A stretch of 6,434 nucleotides of DNA from CAIPVR01 sp049316905 (GCA_049316905.1 JBMOJH010000144.1:1-6434); one strand, 5' to 3'; positions 1 to 5,785 are shown, counted from the first letter of the stretch. Translations and numbers: made by a program. Notes: generated from the sequence alone by a model not told the origin.

Positions 1-1038
1 GCCACCGGCAACGGCTCGCCGGCCCCGGTGGCGTCCGCGCTGAGCTGGACGATCTCCGACCCCGGGGGCCTGCCGCTCATCTGCGGGCTCGACACCGACG
101 GCAACGGGTCGACCGACCTGACCGTCGCCCCGTGCACCAGCGACTCCGTGCGAACCGTCAACGTGGCCACGGCCGGCCTCCGCACGTTCACCCTCACGGT
201 CGACAACGGCGCGGCGGCCCCCACCGTGGCCACGACCTCGATCACCCCCGGCGTCGCCGCGGCCGAACCCTTCAACATCGACATCCAGTTCGTCGGCTCC
301 TTCACCCCGGCGCGTACCGCGGCGTTCCAGGCCGCGGCGGCCCGCTGGTCCCAGGTGATCCACGCCGGTCTGCCCGACCTGTCGCTCAGCTACCCGGCCG
401 CCGGCTGCGGTGCCGACGCCCCGGCGTTCTCCGGCGTCATCGACGACGTGAGCATCATCGCCGCAGTGGTCCCGATCGACGGCCCGTCCAACGTGCTCGC
501 CAACGCCGGGCCGTGCTACTTCCGCACCTCCTCCGGCCTGGCGCTCGCCGGCTCGATGCGCTTCGACGTGGCCGACATCGACGGGCTCGAGGCGTCCGGC
601 AACCTCGTGGACGTGGTGACCCACGAGATGGGCCACGTGCTCGGCATCGGCACGCTCAACGGTTGGTCGTCGAACCTGCTGACCCCCGGCACCTCGACGG
701 TGTCCTTCACCGGCGCCCGTGCCCGCGGCGCCTGGCAGGAGCTCGGCGGGTCCGGCGCCGTGCCGGTGGAGAACAACGGCGTGCCGGGCACCACGGACTC
801 GCACTGGCGCGAGTCCACGTTCAACACCGAGCTCATGACGGGCTACGAGGACAACGGGCCCGATCCGCTCAGCCGGCTCACGATCGCGGCGCTGGGGGAC
901 TTCGGCTACTCGGTGGACCTCGCCGTGGCCGACGCCTACTCGCTGCCGGGCGCCGGGCTCCGGTCCGGCACGCCGACCCTCCGGGCCGAGACACCGTTCC
1001 GCGAGGAGCTGCTGCGTCCGGTCGGCGGCGTCGGCTGA
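1..1038 (+). CDS. Secreted leishmanolysin-like (M8) zinc metalloprotease, 5'-truncated by window edge
   Basis: The reading frame is open from base 1 to a TGA at 1036-1038, so the start and any signal peptide lie outside the window; 345 residues are visible. The first ~75 residues look like an Ig/PKD-like beta domain with an acidic loop DTDGNGSTD (residues ~31-39) resembling a calcium-binding loop. From residue ~85 on is a metzincin-type protease. HEMGHVLGIGT (622-654; fragment residues 208-218) supplies two zinc histidines and the catalytic Glu. A third His comes 60 residues after the first (SHWRES, codon 802-804), and a Met-turn-like ELMTG has Met at 835-837. A His this far from HExxH, followed by a short step to a Met-turn, is characteristic of leishmanolysin (MEROPS M8) rather than of short-spaced metzincins. 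Four Cys (in ICGLD, APCTS, AGCGA, GPCYF) could form disulfides in an exported protein. No C-terminal LPxTG or membrane anchor is seen. Substrate is unknown. Family assignment is strong; secretion is inferred. Confidence 0.85.
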   Translation, partial: ATGNGSPAPVASALSWTISDPGGLPLICGLDTDGNGSTDLTVAPCTSDSVRTVNVATAGLRTFTLTVDNGAAAPTVATTSITPGVAAAEPFNIDIQFVGSFTPARTAAFQAAAARWSQVIHAGLPDLSLSYPAAGCGADAPAFSGVIDDVSIIAAVVPIDGPSNVLANAGPCYFRTSSGLALAGSMRFDVADIDGLEASGNLVDVVTHEMGHVLGIGTLNGWSSNLLTPGTSTVSFTGARARGAWQELGGSGAVPVENNGVPGTTDSHWRESTFNTELMTGYEDNGPDPLSRLTIAALGDFGYSVDLAVADAYSLPGAGLRSGTPTLRAETPFREELLRPVGGVG

Positions 1039-1042
1039 CCCC

Positions 1043-1059
1043 GTCGGTCCGGTCGGTCC
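1043..1059 (+). repeat. Tandem 8-mer GTCGGTCC in protease-RNase gap
   Basis: Two copies of GTCGGTCC (1043-1050 and 1052-1059) with a 9-bp period fill most of the 23-bp gap before the ribonuclease ATG. The gap has no purine-rich Shine-Dalgarno and no TAnnnT element. The downstream gene is therefore probably read from the upstream transcript, perhaps by re-initiation. The repeat may be incidental in such GC-rich DNA. Confidence 0.4.
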
Positions 1060-1061
1060 CC

Positions 1062-2417
1062 ATGCGGATCACCTTCTGGGGTGCGGCCGGCACCGTGACC
1101 GGCTCGCGGTTCCTGGTCGAGACGGCCGGCGCACGGGTGCTCGTCGACTGCGGAATGTTCCAGGGGGTGAAGGCGATCCGGTCGCGCAACTGGGACCCGT
1201 TCCCGGTGGACCCGGCCTCGCTCGACGCCGTGGTGCTGACCCATGCCCACGTGGACCACAGCGGGTTCCTCCCGGCGCTGGTCCGCGACGGGTTCTCCGG
1301 TCGGATCTGGTGCACGCCCGGTACGGCCGCGCTGTGCCGGATCCTGCTGCCCGACGCCGCGCACCTCCAGGAGGAGGACGCGCAGCGGGCCAACCGCCGC
1401 CACTCGAGCCGTCACACGCCGGCCCTGCCGCTCTACACGTCCGTCGATGCCGAGGCGGCCCTGCGGCTGCTGCACCCCGCGGCCTTCGGGGCGGACGTCA
1501 CCCCGGCCCGCGGCCTCACCGCCCGGTTCTCCCCGGTCGGCCACATCCTCGGTGCGGCGTGCGTGCGCCTCGATGACGGCGGGACCAGCGTGCTGTTCAC
1601 CGGCGACGTCGGCCGTGCCCACGACCCGGTCATGCGCCCGCCCGCGCCGCCGCTGCCCGCGGACCACGTGGTCACCGAGTCGACCTACGGGAACCGCCAC
1701 CACGACGACACCGACCCGGCCGACCAGCTCGCCGAGGTGGCCGAGCGCACCCTGGCCCGCGGCGGCACGCTGCTCGTGCCGGTGTTCGCGGTGGGCCGGG
1801 CCCAGGTGGTGCTGCACCTCCTCGCCCGCCTCCGCGGCGAGGGCCGGATCCCCGCTGTGCCCACGTTCCTGAACAGCCCGATGGCCATCAACGCCACCGA
1901 GTTGTTCGTCGCGCACCCCGAGGACCACCGGCTCACACCGGCGGAGTGCCGGGCGATGTGCGACGGCGTCGAGTTCGTCCGCACCGCCGAGGAGTCGATC
2001 GCGCTGAACGAGCGCTCCGGGCCGATGATCGTCCTCGCCGCGAGCGGGATGGCCACGGGCGGCCGCGTGCTGCACCACCTCGAGCGACTCGCGCCGGACC
2101 GGCGCAGCACGATCCTCTTCACCGGCTACCAGGCGGCCGGCACCCGGGGTGAGGCCCTGCTCGCCGGGGCCGAACGGATCAAGCTCTACGGCGAGTACGT
2201 CCCGGTGCGCGCCGAGGTGCTCGGGATCGACACGCTGTCGGCCCACGCCGACGGTCCGGAGCTCATCCGCTGGCTCGGCGCGATGGGCGGTGGGCCCCGC
2301 CCGGCGAGCATCGTGCACGGCGAACCGGCGGCCGCCGACGCGCTCCGGCGTGACCTGCGCGACGCGCTCGGCTGGGACACCTCCGTGCCGGCCCACGGGG
2401 ACACGGTGACGGTCTGA
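1062..2417 (+). CDS. Beta-CASP metallo-beta-lactamase ribonuclease (CPSF-like, TTHA0252 type)
   Basis: A complete protein of 451 residues. It is a predicted cytoplasmic, zinc-dependent endoribonuclease of the bacterial CPSF-like beta-CASP family, whose characterised member is Thermus TTHA0252. The N-terminus MRITFWGAAGTVTGS matches the usual start of this family, which fixes the ATG although no Shine-Dalgarno precedes it. The metallo-beta-lactamase motifs are HAHVDH (61-66), His161 (PVGHILG) and Asp182 (FTGDVG). The beta-CASP insert starts at about 206 with the acidic motif ESTYG (206-210), followed by VFAVGRAQ (~240-248) and SGMATGGRVLHH (328-339). The C-terminal RMMBL part carries LSAHAD with His395, the position where RNA-acting members have His and DNA-acting ones usually Val. 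VHGEP (418-422) is also typical. All expected catalytic residues are present. It follows the protease gene by 23 bp and is probably cotranscribed. Its stop is 1 bp from that of the convergent LOG gene. It is distinct from RNase J by its shorter length and lack of the RNase J C-terminal domain. The exact RNA substrate is not known. Confidence 0.92.
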   Translation: MRITFWGAAGTVTGSRFLVETAGARVLVDCGMFQGVKAIRSRNWDPFPVDPASLDAVVLTHAHVDHSGFLPALVRDGFSGRIWCTPGTAALCRILLPDAAHLQEEDAQRANRRHSSRHTPALPLYTSVDAEAALRLLHPAAFGADVTPARGLTARFSPVGHILGAACVRLDDGGTSVLFTGDVGRAHDPVMRPPAPPLPADHVVTESTYGNRHHDDTDPADQLAEVAERTLARGGTLLVPVFAVGRAQVVLHLLARLRGEGRIPAVPTFLNSPMAINATELFVAHPEDHRLTPAECRAMCDGVEFVRTAEESIALNERSGPMIVLAASGMATGGRVLHHLERLAPDRRSTILFTGYQAAGTRGEALLAGAERIKLYGEYVPVRAEVLGIDTLSAHADGPELIRWLGAMGGGPRPASIVHGEPAAADALRRDLRDALGWDTSVPAHGDTVTV

Positions 2418-2418
2418 G

Positions 2419-3120
2419 TCAGGCCCGGGTGACCAGCCGGACCACCTCGTCGGGGTCGTCCGCCAGTTCCAGCAGGTCCAGGTCCTGCGGCGACAGCGCG
2501 TGCCGGCCGTTGCCCGCCGCGGTGGTGCGCAGCCAGTCCAGCAGGCCGCCCCAGTAGTCGGAGCCCACCAGCACCACCGGGAAGTCGGTGATCTTCGCGG
2601 TCTCGATGAGCGTGAGCGCCTCGAAGAGCTCGTCGAGCGTGCCGAACCCGCCGGGCAGCACCACGAAGGCGCTCGCGTACCGCACGAACACGACCTTGCG
2701 CGCGAAGAAGTGCCGGAACCGCAGCAGCAGGTCGACGTACGGGTTCGGGACCTGCTCCCGGGGCAGCTCGATGTTGAGGCCCACCGACACCGCTCCGGCC
2801 TCGTGCGAGCCCCGGTTGGCGGCCTCCATCAGGCCGGGCCCCGCGCCGGTGATCACGGCGAGGCCCGCCGCGCCCAGGGCCGCGCCCACACGGCGCCCGA
2901 GGTCGTAGTCGGGGTGGTCCCGGGCGGTGCGCGCCGAGCCGAACACCGACACCGCCGGTCCCACACCGGCCATGGCGGCGAACCCGACCCGCAGCTCCTC
3001 CTCGATGGCACGCAGCCGCTCGGGGTCGGCCGCCGCGGCCAGGGCGGCGGAACCGGGTGCGGCGAGCAGGTCCTCGTCGCGGGTCGTCCCCGGCTCAGTC
3101 ACGGCCCCCGCCGCGGTCAT
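2419..3120 (-). CDS. LOG family Rossmann-fold protein (TIGR00730-like; putative nucleoside-monophosphate phosphoribohydrolase)
   Basis: About 233 residues from the ATG at 3120. The core has an N-terminal Rossmann strand ending VFGSAR (61-64 for GSAR), then GAGPGLMEAANRG (92-104), FRHFFARK (Arg141/Lys142) and the family signature PGGFGTLDE (156-164). These are the residues that bind and hydrolyse nucleoside 5'-monophosphates in LOG proteins, which release cytokinin-type or adenine bases. In bacteria the physiological substrate is often unproven, so a specific activity is not claimed. Compared with short LOGs of about 190 residues it has a 50-residue Ala/Glu-rich N-terminal extension, as in the longer bacterial TIGR00730 group. 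The start is uncertain: GTG 3126, ATG 3120 and GTG 3102 are all in frame, none with a good ribosome-binding site. GTG 3102 would give a neat 8-nt GTGACTGA overlap with the helicase stop. The overlap with the helicase implies one transcript and translational coupling. Confidence 0.9.
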   Translation of the reverse strand: MTAAGAVTEPGTTRDEDLLAAPGSAALAAAADPERLRAIEEELRVGFAAMAGVGPAVSVFGSARTARDHPDYDLGRRVGAALGAAGLAVITGAGPGLMEAANRGSHEAGAVSVGLNIELPREQVPNPYVDLLLRFRHFFARKVVFVRYASAFVVLPGGFGTLDELFEALTLIETAKITDFPVVLVGSDYWGGLLDWLRTTAAGNGRHALSPQDLDLLELADDPDEVVRLVTRA

Positions 3121-4831
3121 GGTCACCGCGGTCGCGGCGCACCTGCACGCGGCGCCCGCGGATCGTCGCTCCGCTCATCGCCGAGATCACCTGCTGCACG
3201 GAGCGTTCCGGCACCTCCACGAGCGAGAAGCGGTCGAAGATCCGGATCGCGCCGATGTCGCGGCCGCCGAGGTTCGTCTCCCCGGTGATGGCGCCCACGA
3301 GGTCCTGCGGACGGACCCCGGCCGCCCGCCCGGCACCGACGTAGAGCCGGCCCACCGATCCTCCCGCCCCGCCGCCCCGCCCGCCTGCGTCACGGCCACG
3401 GCCCGGGCCTCGGTCGGACTCCCGGCGCGGGCCGCGGTCCCCGCGGTGCCGGTCCGGACGGTGCCGGTCCTCGGGCTGGGGGATCTCCGTGTCGTCATCC
3501 GTGGCGCCGCTCGCCTCGTGCACCAACCGGATCGCGGCGAGCGCCACCGCGTCCACGTCGAAGTCGTCGGTGAGCGCCTCGAGCACGGCCCGGAACCGCT
3601 CGTTGCGACCGTCCTCGCCGTCGCCCTCGTCGGCCTCGAGCGCCTCGCGGACCTGGTCGAGCGTGAGTTCCATCTGCCGGGCCCGCAGGTCGGCCACCGT
3701 CGGGATCCGCACGATCCGCACGGACTGGCCGGTGGCGCGTTCGATGTCGTCGAGCAGACGACGGCGGCGGGGCTCCACGAGCGTGATCGCCACGCCCTCC
3801 CGCCCGGCGCGGCCGACCCGGCCGATGCGGTGCACGTAGGACTCGGTGGAGCTCGGGAGGTCGAAGTTCACCACGTGGGTGAGGTGCTCCACGTCGAGGC
3901 CCCGGGCCGCCACGTCGGTGGCGACGAGCAGTTCGGCGGTGCCCGAGCGCAGCCGACCCATCACCCGGTCGCGCTGTTCCTGGTCCATGCCGCCGTGCAG
4001 CGCCTCGGCCCGGTAGCCGCGGGCGTTGAGGGTCTCGGTGAGCTCGTCCACCTCGCCGCGGGTCCGGCAGAACACCAGGGCCGCGGTGGGCGACTCGACG
4101 TCCAGCACGCGGCACAACGCGGCGGCCTTGTGCGACCGGCCCACCACGTAGGCGTCCTGGCGCACGCGCGGCGCCTCACCCTCGGGTGCGACCTCCCGCT
4201 CGATCCGCACGAGGACCGGATCCCGCAGGTGGCGGTCGGCCACCTGCTCGATCCGTCGCGGCAGCGTGGCCGAGAACAGCACCGTCTGGTGCCCCTCGGG
4301 GCAGGCCTCGAGGAGCGTGTCGAGGTCGTCAGCGAAGCCCATGTCGAGCATCTCGTCGGCCTCGTCGAGCACCACCACCTGCACCGAGTCGAGGTCCAGG
4401 GCCCGGCGCTGCACCAGGTCCACCGCCCGGCCCGGCGTGGCGACCACCACGTGCACGCCCCGTCGCAGCACCTTGAGCTGCTGCACCACCGGCTGACCAC
4501 CGAACACCGGGAGCACCTGCACGCCGAGCTCGCGTCCGTAGCGGTGCACCGCCTCGCCCACCTGGACGGCCAGCTCGCGGGTGGGCACCAGGACCAACGC
4601 CACCGGCGCGCCCGGTTCGCCCGGCTCGATGCGCTCGAGGATCGGGAGCGCGAACGCCGCGGTCTTGCCCGTGCCCGTGGCGGCCTGGGCGAGAAGGTCG
4701 CGGCCCGAGCGCACCACCGGGACCGCCTCGGCCTGGATCGGGGTGGGCTCCTCGTAGCCCAGCGCGTCCAGCGCGGCGAGGACCTCGGCCCGGAGCCCGA
4801 GGTCGGCGAAGGAGGACGGTGCGTCGGGCAT
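3095..4831 (-). CDS. deaD: DEAD-box ATP-dependent RNA helicase with DbpA-type RNA-binding domain
   Basis: A complete 578-residue protein, close in size to DeaD/CsdA-type helicases, that unwinds structured RNA (ribosome assembly, mRNA decay, cold response). Motifs in order: Phe8 upstream of a Q motif around PTPIQ (29-33), Walker A AATGTGKT (50-57), Ia PTREL (83-87), Ib TPGR (132-135), II DEAD (156-159), III SAT (187-189), V ATDVAARGLD (304-313) and VI HRIGRVGRAGR (334-344). After an acidic helical stretch (~390-450) comes a low-complexity linker rich in Arg, Asp and Gly (~454-491). A DbpA-like RNA-binding domain follows (~494-565, starting GRLYVGAGR, with IGAIRIFDRFSLVEVP in the middle). The tail is again RGG/RD-rich. 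The ATG at 4831-4829 is the only reasonable start before the Q region. It lies inside a perfect inverted repeat (see 4825-4866). The gene is first in a two-gene transcript with the LOG gene and divergent from the DUF4436 gene. Every catalytic motif is intact. Confidence 0.95.
   Translation of the reverse strand: MPDAPSSFADLGLRAEVLAALDALGYEEPTPIQAEAVPVVRSGRDLLAQAATGTGKTAAFALPILERIEPGEPGAPVALVLVPTRELAVQVGEAVHRYGRELGVQVLPVFGGQPVVQQLKVLRRGVHVVVATPGRAVDLVQRRALDLDSVQVVVLDEADEMLDMGFADDLDTLLEACPEGHQTVLFSATLPRRIEQVADRHLRDPVLVRIEREVAPEGEAPRVRQDAYVVGRSHKAAALCRVLDVESPTAALVFCRTRGEVDELTETLNARGYRAEALHGGMDQEQRDRVMGRLRSGTAELLVATDVAARGLDVEHLTHVVNFDLPSSTESYVHRIGRVGRAGREGVAITLVEPRRRRLLDDIERATGQSVRIVRIPTVADLRARQMELTLDQVREALEADEGDGEDGRNERFRAVLEALTDDFDVDAVALAAIRLVHEASGATDDDTEIPQPEDRHRPDRHRGDRGPRRESDRGPGRGRDAGGRGGGAGGSVGRLYVGAGRAAGVRPQDLVGAITGETNLGGRDIGAIRIFDRFSLVEVPERSVQQVISAMSGATIRGRRVQVRRDRGDHDRGGGRD
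3445..3470 (-). repeat. Direct repeat within helicase linker
   Basis: GGTGCCGGTCC occurs at 3445-3455 and 3460-3470, a 15-bp period equal to five codons. On the minus strand it encodes the repeated DRHR pattern (DRHRP-DRHRG) in the Arg/Asp-rich linker before the RNA-binding domain. The period preserves frame, so this looks like local duplication in a disordered, length-tolerant region. Confidence 0.6.
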
Positions 4832-4837
4832 GCGGGC

Positions 4838-4843
4838 ACCCTA
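4838..4843 (-). promoter_or_regulatory. Possible -10 element TAGGGT for the helicase gene
   Basis: TAGGGT on the minus strand fits the actinobacterial TAnnnT -10 pattern. It ends 6 nt before the helicase ATG, so transcription would begin at or next to the A of the ATG, giving a leaderless mRNA. No recognisable -35 hexamer lies 16-18 bp upstream. The same bases can be read as a weak Shine-Dalgarno (AGGG, 4839-4842) in a leadered transcript; the two readings exclude each other. Confidence 0.35.
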
Positions 4844-4861
4844 CGCGGAGTTCACCCGCAT
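4841..4861 (-). CDS. Possible six-codon leader ORF (MRVNSA) upstream of helicase
   Basis: ATG at 4861-4859 opens six codons, M-R-V-N-S-A, and a TAG at 4843-4841. A GAGG (complement of 4870-4873) sits 8 nt before the ATG, a plausible ribosome-binding site. The TAG overlaps the AGGG that would act as the helicase Shine-Dalgarno, and the stop is 9 nt before the helicase ATG. A translating ribosome would open the 5' arm of the inverted repeat. It contains no run of a single amino acid as in classical attenuators. It only matters if the helicase transcript starts upstream of about 4873. This is speculative; chance is quite possible. Confidence 0.2.
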   Translation of the reverse strand: MRVNSA

Positions 4862-4866
4862 GCCCG

Positions 4867-4872
4867 TAGCCT
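4867..4872 (+). promoter_or_regulatory. Possible -10 element TAGCCT for the DUF4436 gene
   Basis: TAGCCT fits TAnnnT and shares CGTAG with the opposite-strand element at 4838-4845, so CTACG (4841-4845) and CGTAG (4865-4869) form an inverted pair. It would place a start site near 4879-4880, at the first of two tandem GTG codons. That conflicts with use of the GGAGG at 4874-4878. No convincing -35 is visible. Confidence 0.25.
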
Positions 4873-4873
4873 C

Positions 4874-4878
4874 GGAGG
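4874..4878 (+). promoter_or_regulatory. Ribosome-binding site GGAGG for DUF4436 gene
   Basis: GGAGG is followed by GTG at 4880 (1-nt spacing) and GTG at 4883 (4-nt spacing). Only the second leaves usable, though short, spacing, so it decides the start at 4883. The site can serve only if transcription begins upstream of it, that is inside or before the inverted repeat. Confidence 0.6.
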
Positions 4879-4882
4879 GGTG

Positions 4883-5770
4883 GTGGACCCGTCGCCGTCG
4901 CCGACACCGTCGCGGCCCCAGGGTCGCCGGACCGGGGCGCGGGTGGCCCTGGTCCTGGTGGCGGTCTTCGCGGCCGTCGTGCTGGTGTCGGTCCTGACGC
5001 TCCCCGGCGCGCCGCCCGACCGCTTCGCCGACCTGCCGGACGCGTCGCCCTCCAGCGCGGCGCTGCTGACCATGTCGGTCGACTCGGTCGACGCCGCGCT
5101 GGGCCAGTTGCAGGGCCGCGTGGTGCTCGAGGCCGGACCCGCGCTGCCGCCGGAGGGGGCCCGGCTGTTCACCAACGTGAGCGCGGTGCCGTCGGTGGAG
5201 CTGCGTCCGGACCAGCTGTCGCCCGAGACCACCCTGAAGCTCGACGCGGACGCCGGCGACGTGTCGGCCTACCCGTTCGACTCCTACCGGGCCGACCTGC
5301 AACTCGTGCTCGTGCAGGGAGCGGACGCCACGCCGGCGGACATCGGCGTGCGACCCACGCTGCCGCTGACCGTCCGTGGCGTCGCCTCGGCCCCCGGCTT
5401 CGAGGTGGCGGACCGCAGTGCCGAGCGCGACGGCGTCGGGACGGTGTCGGTGGAGGTGACCCGTAACCGCAACGTGGTGGCGTGGGCGGTCGCGATGATG
5501 GTCCTGTTCTGGCTCCTCGCCCTGTGCGCGGTGGGGGTGACCTACCTGGTGGTGAGCGGTCGGCGGGACTGGGAGTCGCGTCACCTGGCCTGGCTGGGGG
5601 CGATGATCTTCGCCCTGGCCGCGTTCCGGAACACCGCCCCGGGCAACCCGCCGATCGGGACCTTCCTCGACTTCCGGGCCTTCTTCCCGGCCGTCGCGCT
5701 GGTGTCGCTCAGCCTCGTGGCGTTGGTGGCCACGTTCCTCCTCCGGTCCCGCGACGACCTGGGCCTGTGA
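4883..5770 (+). CDS. DUF4436 family integral membrane protein
   Basis: 295 residues from GTG 4883. The protein begins with a Ser/Pro-rich, basic cytoplasmic tail (1-20) and transmembrane helix 1 (~20-40). An extracytoplasmic beta-rich region (~41-195) contains the family-like YPFDSY (130-135). Three C-terminal hydrophobic segments follow: ~198-224, ~235-248 and ~264-287. Between the last two is the conserved-looking loop RNTAPGNPPIGTFLDF (249-264), which I recognise as the hallmark of DUF4436 (Pfam PF14494), common in mycobacteria and other actinobacteria. Biochemical function is unknown to me and nothing here reveals one. The frame stays open far upstream, antisense to the helicase, so the long ORF is not evidence for an earlier start. 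GGAGG at 4874-4878 supports GTG 4883, and GTG 4943 would remove half of helix 1. It is divergent from the helicase with a 51-bp shared region and convergent with the amidase (15 bp). Confidence 0.85.
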   Translation: MDPSPSPTPSRPQGRRTGARVALVLVAVFAAVVLVSVLTLPGAPPDRFADLPDASPSSAALLTMSVDSVDAALGQLQGRVVLEAGPALPPEGARLFTNVSAVPSVELRPDQLSPETTLKLDADAGDVSAYPFDSYRADLQLVLVQGADATPADIGVRPTLPLTVRGVASAPGFEVADRSAERDGVGTVSVEVTRNRNVVAWAVAMMVLFWLLALCAVGVTYLVVSGRRDWESRHLAWLGAMIFALAAFRNTAPGNPPIGTFLDFRAFFPAVALVSLSLVALVATFLLRSRDDLGL

Positions 5771-5785
5771 GGGCGGCGGCGAGGT

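Larger units (their letters stand above)
4825..4866. repeat. Perfect 12-bp inverted repeat in divergent control region
   Basis: CGGGCATGCGGG (4825-4836) and its exact reverse complement CCCGCATGCCCG (4855-4866) are separated by 18 bp. Each arm holds the self-palindromic GCATGC, and the two palindrome centres are 30 bp apart, close to three helical turns. The left arm contains the helicase start codon (complement 4829-4831). The right arm lies 7 bp before the GGAGG of the DUF4436 gene. As DNA it could be an operator serving both genes. As helicase leader RNA it could form a 12-bp stem that buries the AUG and places the SD-like AGGGTG in the loop. The repeat is seen directly; its function is inferred. 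Confidence 0.75.

Noticed and set aside
132..1061. Upstream extension of the ribonuclease reading frame into the protease gene
   Set aside because: This part is Arg/Pro/His-rich and overlaps the well-supported protease. Homologous proteins begin at MRITFWGAAGT.
936..2396. 486-residue minus-strand ORF antisense to the ribonuclease
   Set aside because: It is a composition-driven shadow ORF rich in Arg, Gly, His and Ala without domains, while the sense frame has every beta-CASP motif.
2425..2440. CCGG-GTGACCAG-CCGG hairpin at the convergent ribonuclease/LOG junction
   Set aside because: Four base pairs and no T-run; not a credible intrinsic terminator.
3187..3498. Minus-strand ORFs of 60-300 residues in the other frames of the helicase and DUF4436 genes
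   Set aside because: Ser/Arg/Pro/Thr-rich translations with no recognisable domain, inside intact genes; ordinary high-GC shadows.
1062..4831. Idea that ribonuclease, LOG and helicase form one RNA-processing operon
   Set aside because: The ribonuclease is on the opposite strand and convergent, so they cannot share a transcript. Only helicase-LOG is operonic; adjacency alone is weak evidence of joint function.
2927..4879. Long + frame open continuously upstream of the DUF4436 gene (a 947-residue ORF in total)
   Set aside because: It runs antisense to the helicase and LOG genes, gives His/Arg/Gly-rich low-quality protein with no motif, and arises from GC-rich codon bias. Only the part from 4883 has a domain and a ribosome-binding site.
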